A stretch of 64,000 nt of DNA from Anagrus nilaparvatae (taxonomy: Eukaryota > Arthropoda > Insecta > Hymenoptera > Mymaridae): positions 20,766,501 through 20,830,500 of the forward strand of contig JAKSXM010000272.1 of NCBI GenBank assembly GCA_022575985.1. Reading direction: 5' to 3'. A program made the position numbers and the translations under genes. The notes under the pieces are model-generated. The model was not told where the DNA came from. It saw nothing but the letters and a program-made list of their open reading frames with translations, and did not search any database. Positions 47,470-59,100 of the stretch are shown here, one piece after another; position 1 is the stretch's first letter, and each line of letters opens with the position of its first letter.

Positions 47470-50400
47470 ATGAATAATCACAATAACCATAATCCCAGGA
47501 TGGGATTAGCACCTTCCTCTGTTGAAATTCCATTACATTCTGAACCTTATGAAATTAATCATCAAGAATCTGCAGGAATGTATAGAGAGACCAACTTAAT
47601 GTTTTCAAGGTTTTTTTAATAAATTATATGTATGTATAAATTATTTGTTAGTTTTTATTTAAAAAAAAAATTATTTTAAGGGGGATCATAAATGTGATGC
47701 CAGATGGTAGAAGATTAATAAATACAGGCAAAGGTTTCATCTATAATATTCCTGAGCCACAATGCAATATTGTTAGTTGCATTCATACAGTTAATGAAAG
47801 GAGAAATCCTGTAAGTTATTCAAATTTATTATTAAATGCTAATTAATTAAACAAATACAACTTAATTTTAACATTTTTAATTTTTAAAGGAAATATATTC
47901 TTATACTGTTGAGACTTTGGAAGAAGAAAATGGTAAATGTAATGTTTGCTCTGCAATTACGAGTTATAGATGTCAAAAGTGTAGTACATTTTATTGCTCA
48001 AGACAATGCCAATCAAAAGATTGGCCGATTCATAAAACACAATGTGAACAACTTCCGTTAGTATTTATTTATTTATTTTTTTTTTTAATTTATTAAAAAA
48101 TGCAAAATTTGATATTATTTCTTTTTAAAGATCTCTAATCAAAATTAAAAAAGAAAGTTCTCAAAAAAGCCATATGAATTCTATACAGAACGAGTCATAT
48201 GAAACTGATAATCAACTTAGACGGCCAAAATGTATAGAAATGCCTCATAACTCTCAAATTACTAACAATCATCAACAAAATATTCAATATCCCCGAAATA
48301 CAGATTCAAGATATCAAAATAAGGAACCATTAAAGCCTACTCACCCAGAAGTCCAACAAAATATTCAAAGTAACAAAAATACAGATTTAAGATACCAAAC
48401 TAGTGAATCTTTAAAACCTACTCATCCACAAGTAAATAATCAAAGTACTGTAAATTTAGACTCAAAATATCAAAATGGCGAATCTTCCAAACCTGCACAT
48501 GAAAATAAATTAACATTAAATAAAAAACAAGACACTGTGAATAAAAATCATAGTAATGAATTTAAAGAAATACCTAAAGTTTCACAAAGCAGTAAAGCAA
48601 AATCATGTGGAAACAAATCAGTAGATCAAAATCTAATCATATTGGATGACTGTGATAATAGTAAGTCAAAAAATAAATTAGTAGAAATGGATGAAACTAT
48701 AGTATTTGCAGATAATACTTATTTGAGTAAAGAAACTTATACTAAAGTTATTATTCAAAGTAACTTGAATAATGGTATATATTATATTCAAAAGTTTGAA
48801 GATGATAAACTAATTCAGGATATTAGTGCTCAATTAGCTGTAGTAGGAAGTCAAAATCCACTGATTAAACCAGAATTAAATTTAAAATGTGGAGCATATC
48901 TTGAAGGTATTTGGTATCGAGCTATTATAACATCGTTAAGTCCAATAAAATATTTATTGATTGATTATGGAGATGAAATAGGATATCCTGATGTGAAATT
49001 TTGTTCATTGGATAAACTTAATGATTATCCACATATGGCTAGAAAAATTGTTATAACAAATCAAAATATTTCAAAATACTTAAACTTTGATTCAAATCAA
49101 GCAATATGGGTTAAGGCGTTGAGTTATAATTCTGATGGTAGTATTAATGTTGAAGTTAATGACGAAAAAAGTTTTAAGCCTGAGTTATGTGGAACTGAAA
49201 ATATAATTGAAAAAATCTCAGATATTCAAATTAGTGAATCAAGTTCAAGTCAATCTTCACCAGTTAATATTATTAATAATAATGATGTAATATTAGAAAA
49301 TATTGCAAAAATGCCAAGTGTTTTAAATCGTTGTTCCATTGGTTCATATGGTATTATTGCTGTACATGCAGAATTAAGTTCAAACTCATTTTCAATTAAC
49401 TTAATTCCTGAATCAGAAATAGATAATTTAGAATTATTAATTGAAAAATTTTTGATGGATTGTAGTGAAAAAACTCCTAATCCAAATTATAAGTAATTGA
49501 ATTATATTTTTTATTTTTTAAATATTATACTGTTTTGCAAAAGCATTATTTATTCTTAATTATTTTTAGACCTAAAATTGGAGAATTAGTTTGTGCCAAA
49601 TTAAATGAAAATGAATGGTTCCGAGGATTTGTATTAAAAAATTCAACACCTATGGAAGTAGCTATTATTGATGAATGTAGATTTGCAAATGCCATATCTG
49701 CTCTGCCTATAACAGAAGATTATGCTAAAATTTGTAGCTTTGGTTTAATTCTTAAATTTCCTCGATCTGGTATTGTAAGTTTAAAGAATAAATTAATCTT
49801 GAAAATTATTTACTTGTTTTCAAATCTTTATATACTTTTATTTTTATAGAAATATACTTCAGATTGGACTTTTAAAGTAACAGAAGTAGGCATTGAATCA
49901 GCAAAAATTGAAGTTTTTAGTGACAAGAAATTTTTATCTGATGCAGAAGTTATGTTATGGAAACCATCATTAGAAGAAAAAAAAACTTTCAATTTTGAAT
50001 TAAAAAATGGTTCCGAAGTAAGTAAATAATTAATTATCCTACTAAAACAATTTACCAATTTTCTATTTTTATAGGTTGCCATCACACATTTTATTGATCA
50101 AAGTTTATTATATGTATGCAGTGTTGACATTAGCGAAAAAAAAATAACTGATGAGTTACAGAAAAAAATAGCTAAATGTATTCAGCCTGGTAAGATACTT
50201 TAATTTTATTAAATATTTTTTTTTTTAATAAACTGTTTTATTTAAAACTTTAGGTAATAAAATAAAAAAAGCTCCAACTATTGGAGAAATGTATGCAGTT
50301 CCATATATTGATGAAAATTATTACAGAGGAATTGTAATGAATATAAAAAATAATTCCGTAACTATTAAGTATATTGATTTTGGAAACGAAGATCCGTGCT

Positions 50401-51546
50401 CAGTAGATAAGCTATACGATTTACCTAATGATATTAAATTAGTATGTACTTGCAATACTTTTTTTTTAAACATGATTTTGATTATAATTATAATTTTCAG
50501 GAAGCTCCTAGAGCAGCAAAAGTATCATTAAAAGATGTGCCTAAAAGCTTACCATTTTCCAAAGATGCAAATGAATATTTTCAGTGTTTAATTAATGAAG
50601 CTATTCCGTTAACTTGTAATTTCAATGGCGATCCTTTGAAAGACGGAGTAAATTTAAAAAAAGCTAACAATGAATCTGTAAATGATAGTTTGCTTAAACT
50701 CCTTGCACCTGAAGAAAAACAAGAAGGTAGCTAACATAAAAAAATGAACAATTGTGAATAGTTTAATAAATTTGAATTTTTAATATTTTTTTTTTCAGTA
50801 AAAAAAACTTTTGTATCCGAAGATTTACCTAGCCTAAAATTAGGCAAGGTTGGAGATACTGTTACTTTAATATTATTAGGTATGTTAAAACCATATGAAG
50901 CTTATATAATGTGCCCATACAATCAAGAAGCAATATCTGAAATTCAAGAAATCATGCCTACTCAAGTAAATATCAATTTTAAATTTTATCCCTTTAAAGA
51001 AAAATTAATTATCATTACTTGTTTAACAGATTATGGAGTACGTTAATAAAACTAAAGAACATTATGTTCCAAAAGATAACGAAATATGTATAGCTAAATA
51101 TTTAGATAGTTATTATAGAGGATTTTGTTTAACTTCTATGTATATCCCGGAAGAGAGTCAAACAAACTCCAAGAATACCTCGGATGAGAGTCAAATTTTA
51201 TTCGTCGATTATGGTAATATCGAAATTGTTAAACACACAAATATCAGAGCTATGACGGAAGAATTTATGAAACATGAAAGATTAACAACTTTATGCCTTA
51301 TTGGTACGAATATATCTAAACTTTTAAATTCGTTAAAATTTATTGATATTTTTTAATTTTAATTTATTAACAGATTTTATTCCTGAAGAAAAAAGAGGAA
51401 ATAAAAAATTAACAGAACGTATGGATCAATTAATGCAAGTTAACGAAACTATCTTAGTAAAAATAACAAAAGAATTAGAGGATGGCGCTTTTCAAGTCGA
51501 AATGCCAGAAATTCATAAAAAGTTACTATCAGAAAATTTGCTATAA
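47470..51546 (+). CDS. MYND + four-Tudor protein, RRM-less vreteno/TDRD1-like paralogue (12 exons)
   Basis: Probable germline piRNA-pathway scaffold; Tudor domains of this family bind methyl-arginine on PIWI proteins (family knowledge). Exons: 47470-47609, 47681-47810, 47890-48056, 48131-49492, 49570-49774, 49850-50017, 50075-50189, 50254-50441, 50501-50726, 50799-50965, 51030-51303, 51374-51546; 1104 aa. A MYND finger lies at residues ~107-142 (CNVC, YRCQKCSTFYCSRQC, HKTQC). A Asn/Gln-rich linker (~146-330) contains three ~29-aa tandem repeats. Tudor 1 (~395-450) has IWYRA and LIDYGDE; Tudor 2 (~600-665) has EWFRG but IDECR; Tudor 3 (~768-830) has NYYRG and IDFGNED; Tudor 4 (~960-1030) has YYRG and VDYGNIE. 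Exons 5-12 match those of the neighbouring gene almost in length, so the two are tandem duplicates. Exon 2 matches exon 5 of the neighbour; the RRM exons have no counterpart here. Confidence 0.87.
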
Positions 51547-52033
51547 TTTTTTTTTTTTTTGCACATGTTTTAATGACCATATAAATTTTATATATGTTTT
51601 TGTAATCTTCTTCAATACAAAAATTTTGTTATGAGAAATAATTTTGAAAAAATTTGTATACCTTTGAAGTTGTTACAATTGTTTTATACATACAAATTTT
51701 TAATATTTAGGTATTTATATATAAAATTATATATATATATAAAATTATTAACAATCAAAACTAGAAATAACAGAATCTTATTATTTTTTTTTTTTTTTGA
51801 CTGATTACAATAAACAATGAAGTCTAGTATCTTATCATATTCTCTTTGCCATCAAGCATAGATAAAAAGTATATTTTTTAATATTCATAACTTTATTATA
51901 ATTATTGTAAAAATAAATTTTAATTAATTATAAAATTAAAATTTATTATTATAGGTTTAATATTTTTGATGTAAAACTTTTTTAACAAATAAATTTAAAT
52001 TTTTTTACCCAGAATGATTTTATTTTTTTATAA

Positions 52034-52070
<37 letters not shown>

Positions 52071-52635
52071 CTTTTTATATAGTTAATCAAAAGATAAAGA
52101 CGAATGTTTGCTGAAAAAAACAATAAATACAGAAAAGAGAATCAAGTTCTTTTGTTATACCTACCTAGATAACAAAATTATGATTTTAATTTTGATATAA
52201 TTTGAAATCTAGAAGTTCATGCAAAATAAAAAAGCTCGTGATTATATTTTGAAAGAAAGAAGGTCTCAGCAAAAATTAAAAACGCAAATAATAGTTAAAG
52301 AATCTTGAACCTGCATCATTTTTTTTTTTTTTTTTATTTATTTTCGGATTTTTTTTTTGGCCCCAAATGAAAGTTTTCTCGCATTTTTTTTTTTATAAAT
52401 TTAGACTATTTTGTAATTATTAGTGAATGCAAACAAAATCACACATGACTACCCTTACTAAAATTTTATTTTTTATTAATTTTATAAAATAAAAAAATGT
52501 CTTGCTGCTATTTTTATATATATATATAATCTATATTGTTATTTAAATGCTTTTGAACACTTAAAATTGGAAAAATAATTAAAAATTTTAAAATTACTTG
52601 ATATTTTTTTCATTTTCCATGCTAAACAGTATATA
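51547..52635. other. 3' flank of the first Tudor gene
   Basis: AT-rich DNA with several AATAAA signals, a (TA)n tract near 51725, an (AAT)n microsatellite at about 52036-52071 and T-rich runs near 52320-52390. No gene recognised. Confidence 0.6.
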
Positions 52636-52689
52636 TGTTACCGCTAAAGTACTGAATTCCGTTATTATATATAAAACCTAGGTAATATA

Positions 52690-52865
52690 TATAATAACGC
52701 GAGTGCTGGTAGGTAAAATATTAAACTAAAACTGAATTTAATATATTACCTAGGTTTTATACATATAATATCGTTCTATTTAATATATTACCTAAGTGGC
52801 ACCCGTTAATATATTAAATTCAGTTTTAGTTTAATATTTTACCTACCAGCACTCGTTATTATATA
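52690..52865. repeat. Foldback inside the Ginger-like element
   Basis: AACGCGAGTGCTGGTAGGTA and the following AAACTAAAACTGAATTTAAT recur as complements at 52812-52865. The loop carries a second copy of the CCTAGGTTTTATA-type end motif, so it seems to have arisen from copied terminal sequence. Confidence 0.7.
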
Positions 52866-52983
52866 TATTACCTAGGTTAATTTATAGAAAAAAAAATTAA
52901 GATTTATTTTAAGGAGAAATTATAGGCTTTACAACCAATCCTTTTTTCACGCGCCCTTTTTTTCTGACAAACTTCGCATAAAT

Positions 52984-53458
52984 TTAAAAATAAATTAATT
53001 TCTTTTTGTATTTGATATTTTTGTATTGCCTTTTTAATTCTTTTATCATTCGATCACGACCACCATGGCCGATATTTATATGGGCTTCATATAATTTGTC
53101 AAAAAGATCTTCTACTGAACAATAATATTTTATGTCAGGATTCTTGTCAGAAAGAGGAAGTATTAATTTTTCTACTCCATTTGAACTTAAAACATCATAA
53201 TAATGTTGTAACAAATAATAATCAGAAGGCTGTTTCTTATAATCGCTATTTTTACATTCTTTAACTTAATTTATTGATTATTTCTTCAGTTTTACTTTTT
53301 GAAAAATAATACGTATTTTTTGAATTTTTATCAATTAAATTATCAAGCTTTTCGTAAAATCTTTCTTTGAAAATTATTTTTTTATCAACGTCCATAGCAC
53401 TCATTATTTTTGTCATCTTTGGATGGCTTTTTGTCAAAAAGCCATCTACTTTAGACAA
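52984..53458 (-). pseudogene. Integrase-type transposase fragment (KRBA2/Ginger-like), frameshifted
   Basis: Two minus-strand frames (53458-53261 and 53214-52984) join across one frameshift at about 53262. The reading then gives CKNSDYKKQPSDYYLLQHYD, continuing to a stretch with EKLILPLSDKNPDIKYYC and HINIGHGGRDRMIKELK. These resemble the region just before and including the first part of the H2C2 zinc-binding domain of integrase-like transposases that animal databases call KRAB-A domain-containing protein 2-like. The CxxC half and the DDE catalytic core are missing, so it is dead. About 160 codons remain. Confidence 0.65.
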
Positions 53459-55411
53459 AATGAACTAATTAAGATGATTAATAGGTGGCGATTACTATTT
53501 TTTTAAAGTCATAAATAAAATGATTTTCCAACTGCATATAAGAACTTGTCAAATACTTATTATATTACAAAATCGACTTGTTCGGTTTTGTATTTTTGCT
53601 ATGATTTTCATTGAAAATCAAATTTATTAAAAATTATTTATAATTTTTTAATTAAATTATACTTATAAGTAAATTAAAAAATTTAATGTATAATATAAAT
53701 TATTGAAATTTAATTTTTGATTACATGTGCAAATAAGTTCTAAAATGAAAAATAATATTATATATTAGAATGATTAGGATATTCTTGAGAATATTCTTAT
53801 TTGGACAATAATAGTACATTCTCAAATATATGCTCAAGCATATTCTACGTTCTCAAATTATATGCTCAAGTATATTCTCAAGCATGTTCTTAAGTATATT
53901 TTCGAGACTTTTCGATAACTTGTAAAGCTAAACTAAGCGCCGTCTGTTTATTTATTAATACGTGAAAAATTCATCTATTCAATAAATTAGCGGGTAATAA
54001 ACTCGAGTTTAATATATTACCTAACGCTGTCTCGATATTATATATATAAAACCTAGGTAATATATTAAATTGAGTTTTATTAATAAATTAACGTATCAGT
54101 TTTGGAGTTTTTCGTTAATATATGGCTCGTTTTCATTTTTTTTGAAAAAATAGCTTTCAAAAAATAAAAATAAAAAATTCCTTTTTTAAAGTCCAAACAA
54201 GGCTTTTTAGACTTCTTTCACCAATATTTATTCAGTGTTGCATAAAAATCACCATAACGAACCTTTTACATCAATTTATTAAGTTTTTTCATACAATTAT
54301 AAGGTAAAAACAGCTTAAAACCATTAAAAACCAAAATCGTTACATACGGCCTTAATATATGAATTTTTCAAGGTTTTATGTATTTTAGAGAACAATATCA
54401 TATATTTTTAAAGAATTCTTACTAAAAAAACGAGTTTTGGAAGTTAATTTTAAAAATATTTAATAATTTTTAAAAAAAAGAGGAACGGTAAAGGCAGGAA
54501 CGGTAAAGGCTTTTTTATAGAAAAATCAAAATAATTCGTAGACAAATGAACAAAAAAACTTTTCCGTTTGGAAAGTGAAGTATTTTTATGATTGAAACTT
54601 GCTAAGTTTTTAATATTTTAATTGCAACGCTTCTGAATCGGAGATCCATGGGGGTACGGTAAAGGCTTTTGTTTTTGTCCCTTCGTGATTTCTGAACTTA
54701 TAAACTGATTTTGTTTTCCTATTTAACGACCTCTTAAAGAGCTCTTGGTGTGAGAATTTATTTTTTATGTATTTAAGTTGTCATTTATGCGATTTAGAGG
54801 TTTTAAAAATGTTTTTATGAAGAGAAATCTAATTTAATATAAATAAATTACGTATTACGTAAAAATTTTGTAAAATCGTGTGACACACCTTCTCACCCTT
54901 ATAATAATTAGTAAAAGTAAGTTTAAATTTTTTCTATATGGAAAAAGTTTAACCTTATGATATATCAATTAATCCCCAAATAAAATTTTTTGAAAATTAA
55001 TTGATAGGTGTGAGTGATAGACACTTAAAGTATAGAAATCTCCTTTGTGACAGGGAACGGTAAAGGCTTTTTTGCTATATTTTTATGTTTTATAGTAGTT
55101 AAAACATTAAATTATGTTGATTTTCATGGTGTACCATCAAAAACTTATTGAAATTAAAAATTAAAAAAAAAAAATTTTTTTAATTAATGCATCTGGTAGT
55201 CAGAAACGTGCTGTACGTCACTTTTGCAAAAAAAACGATAATGAGCCATATATATTACCTAGGTATTATATATAATAACATTTTCAGTACTTTAGCGGTA
55301 ACATATATATAAAAAGCTCCGAGTAGCTAGTTCAAAGCTTGCCACCATGAGCGCTTTGCGCCTACCTCTGCCTAACCCCAGAGTGTCCCCCTACAGAAGC
55401 GCCACTATATA

Positions 55412-55672
55412 CACGGTGATTCCGAAACAGTAGTAGTTGCGCGCGCACATTAGTAAGCGCGAAATATAATTTTAAAAATTTTCACAGTGGGGCCACAACA
55501 TTTCAAATAAAATTATAAAATGGTAAAGAAGTTTAGGTAATTACCATCTAAACTTCTTTACCATTTTATTATTTTATTTGAAATGTTGTGGCCTTACTGA
55601 GAGAATTTTTAAAATTATGTTTCGCGCTTACTAATGTGCGCGCGCAACTACTACTGTTTCGGAATCACCGTG
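55412..55672. mobile_element. Near-perfect hairpin MITE, 261 bp
   Basis: The ends CACGGTGATTCCGAAACAG and their complement are exact. Arms of about 120 bp include TAGTAGTTGCGCGCGCACAT and GGCCACAACATTTCAAATAA with few mismatches. The loop is about 14 bp around GGTAATTACC. GC-rich tips contrast with flanks. Flanking bases are TATA-rich, compatible with a TA target. An overlapping 64-codon frame is spurious. Confidence 0.85.
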
Positions 55673-56174
55673 AATATGTAGTAGTATGGTGGGGATACAC
55701 AGGGAAGTATCCAGCATCAGCGTCTTTTTGTTTTAAGAAAGGCTTTCTCTTTCCTTTTGGAAGCCATTGTATTAAGTCGTAATAAATTCATTTTGTGTGT
55801 CTACTCTAATTAATCTGTTATCATTTTATGTTAACCTAGGTATGTAGTTATTTTGATCTTATTTAATCATATAAACTCAAGTGTACGTACTCAATAGAAT
55901 TTGCCATATATTATTTATTGAGGACGTCACAAAGTATGCGCACAAGCAACCTGACGCATGAGAAGAGTAAAAAAGAGAAAAACACGTGTTTTTGATGATA
56001 TTTTTATGTATAAATTTTGTTGTGATGTAATTTTGAAGTATTTATTATTTATTTACAGTACTTCCTATATGTGTAACAAGCTTATTAAGACGCACGCATG
56101 GTTTGAAGATTAATTATAATTCAGCTGTTTATTTTATGTTAAAAATTTTACGTGAATAATACATAAAATATAAA
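55673..56174. other. Region upstream of the RRM-bearing Tudor gene
   Basis: A 500-bp non-coding stretch holding the presumed promoter and 5'UTR of the gene starting at 56175. Slightly less AT-rich (for example GGGATACACAGGGAAG at 55692). No defined regulatory motif recognised. Confidence 0.45.
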
Positions 56175-59100
56175 ATGGATAATAATAAAAATAGTTTTTC
56201 TTCCGAAAATAAGTATGGTTTCTGATTCTTTTAAGATTTGAGATTCATATAATTAATACAATAAAACCTTAAAATTATTACAGGCAATTCAGTGAAAACA
56301 AATTATATGTAGCAAATTTACCAGCAGAACTGGATAAGGTAATATAAAAATAAAAAAATTCTTGTTAGTTTAATCGTATTTGGTAACAACAAATATGTAT
56401 TTTTTCTTCAGGATAAAATAAAGATAATATTCAGTGATTTTGGAGAAGTTATTAAAGTTTTTTCTCCAAGAAATAAAAATTTTGCTTACGTTACATACTC
56501 AAAATATGAAGAAGCTGAAGAAGCAATTAAACAATTGCATGATAAACCACCATTATTTTTAAAAGTTGATTTTTCTGGTGAAAAATGTAAATTACCAGAA
56601 ATGCCAGATATTGATTTATCTGCACCTATTCCTGATTTTAGATATCAAAAAAGTGAAATGTAAGTTTTTGTTAATTTTCATATTTTGTAATAATTTTAAC
56701 TTTTTATAAAATATTTTTTTCTTTTCAGTGCTTTGCCAGTCGAAAATCAAAAATCAATAGATTTGGGTATGCCAGAAGGATTGGTTTCATTTTCTACTGA
56801 TGAATTTTCTACTGCTTATAATTTATTATATCCAGTTACCATTTCACCCTTTATATTCAATCCTTATGAAAAATTAAAAGAAAATAAAAATGATTTTTAT
56901 GAAAGCAATGTTATTCATACAAGGTTGAAAATTTTTCTATATCAAAAAAATATTTTTCATACTTAGTTTATAAATCTTAAAATCATCTTATGTTTATAGA
57001 AAATTAGTTAGTTCAAAAAGAGATTCTAGACGACATGTTAGCGCTGGTAGAGGATATACAAACTACAATTTAACAGAACCACGTTTGGAAATGGCAGGAT
57101 TTGCCAGAAATGTAATATCTTATTGTTTTAATTTTATTTAATAAGTATTAAGTTTTAAAATTATTTTAGGATATTTTTGAATATGGTGTTGATATCTTAG
57201 AAGATGAAAATGGAAATTGTGAAACTTGCACAAAATTCACATCTTACAAATGTCAAAAATGTAAAAATACTTTTTACTGTTCCAAACAATGTCAAATTGA
57301 TGATTGGCCAATGCATAAAACAAAATGCGAATTATTACCGTAAGTAAAAAAAGTGACTTTTAATTTTAAAGCTTGTCTCAAATCACTTATTATTAATAGC
57401 TTTAAATAATTTATTATTAATTGTTTATATTAAATAGGTTTTTGGTAAAATTGAGGAAAGATAATTCCAGGGCGTTAAATTCAGATCATCTAAATAAAAA
57501 TATAGCAAATAGATTATCAAATTTAACTATGGAAGTAAAGTCACTTAAACAAACTATTCCTTTATCAGCAAAAAATGATGAAATAAATTTACTTATTGAA
57601 CAAAAAATTATGCAATTACCTAGCGTACTAGATGACTGTAAATTTTCTAAAATAGGTTCTAAAGGAGTTATAATGGTTCATTCACAATTAAGTAACAATA
57701 TTTTTACAATTTCAATGATTCCAGAAAGTAAAATAAAAGATTTTCAAAATTTTGTTGAAAATTTTTCCTCAGATTGTGAAAACAGTAATTTTGAAAACAG
57801 GCAGTATGTATTACTTATTACTTATTTTGTTTACTAAATAATAAATCTTTTTCTAAAATTATTTTAATTTATAAAATTATTTTAGATTTGAAATTGCTGA
57901 CTTTGTTTGTTGTCTTGCAAATCCAGAAGAATATTGGTTACGTGGTTTTGTAGTTAAGAAAAATCCTGTATTAGAAATAGCTCTAATTGATGAATGCAGA
58001 GTTATGATTAATCCGTGTCGAACAATAAAAATGTTGGATAGTTATGCAAAAATTTGTAGTTATGGTTTAATTATGACATTTGAAAGTGGTGATCAAAAAA
58101 TTGAAGTAATATATTGTTTTATTTATAGTTTAATTTTCAATTTTAACATGGAACATGGGCCAGGGTGAAAATGTGAGGTTTTAAGAGAGGGAGGGGGATC
58201 AAATTTTTGATTTAGGGACTTAAAATAATTTGAAGTGGAAGTCAGGGCCTGATCAGACCTTGATATGAACAAAAACTTAGAATACTTTTGGTTTATGGAC
58301 TTGGGATAGTTTATATTTCGGGATTTATTTTAATACTTTAAAACAGATATAAGTGAATATGTTCCATGATTCTTGATTCTTGGTTGTGTGAAAACACAAA
58401 CCAATTATAAGTTTTTTAAAATATTTAATTAAATAAGTAAAAAATATTTTATTGTATTTTAGGATTTTACAGATAATACATTTTTTGAAGTCCTTGAGAT
58501 CAGAGCAGATAGTATAATGTTGAAAGTGACTGTAGAAGGGAAATTCATATCTAATGCTGTTGTAAAAAAGTGGAAACCTTTCCCAGAACAAATAGGAGTT
58601 ACTAACTTTGACCTTAAAAGTGGAATGGAGGTAATTTAAAAAAATAGTTATAATTTAATTGTCAAGAAAAAATATGCTTATAGGTATTTTAGCTTAAGCT
58701 TTTTTTAAAAAAATGTATCTTAATTATAATAAGTTTTATTTTTTGCTCTAAGTTTTCTTATACTTTAAAAATTAAAATAAAAGTTATAATTTTTCATCAA
58801 TTTAAAAATCTTTCTAAATTTTCTTTCTTTTGAAGACTTTCCATCAGTTCTATTCTTTTCGTTTTGTTTACATAACTTTTTTTTTTTGTTTATATAAGTG
58901 TGAAATAAAAATGAAAATAGGATTTTCTATTTTATTTATTTATTTATTTATATATAGACGGGCAATTACGCCCTTTTAATATAATTTAAAATAATAATTA
59001 CAAAAATAATTAAAAATATTTTTTTGTTCTTAGGTTGTAATAAATCATTTTGTAGATCAAAATTCGTTATTTATAGCCAGTATTGAACCAAATGACAGAG

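Larger units (their letters stand above)
52636..55303. mobile_element. Ginger-like integrase-type DNA transposon, 2.67 kb, decayed
   Basis: The left end TGTTACCGCTAAAGTACTG and the right end (complement CAGTACTTTAGCGGTAACA) form inverted repeats that continue for about 55 bp with TATTATATAT and CCTAGGTAATATAT. They begin TGT and end ACA and are flanked by TATA on both sides, which fits the TGT..ACA ends and 4-bp duplications known for Ginger elements, although flanks are themselves AT-rich. A minus-strand integrase-like remnant (52984-53458) lies inside. Other contents are an inner foldback (52690-52865), a tandem array with TATTCTCAAG (53790-53905) and four copies of ACGGTAAAGGC (54486, 54497, 54656, 55056). 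Confidence 0.65.
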
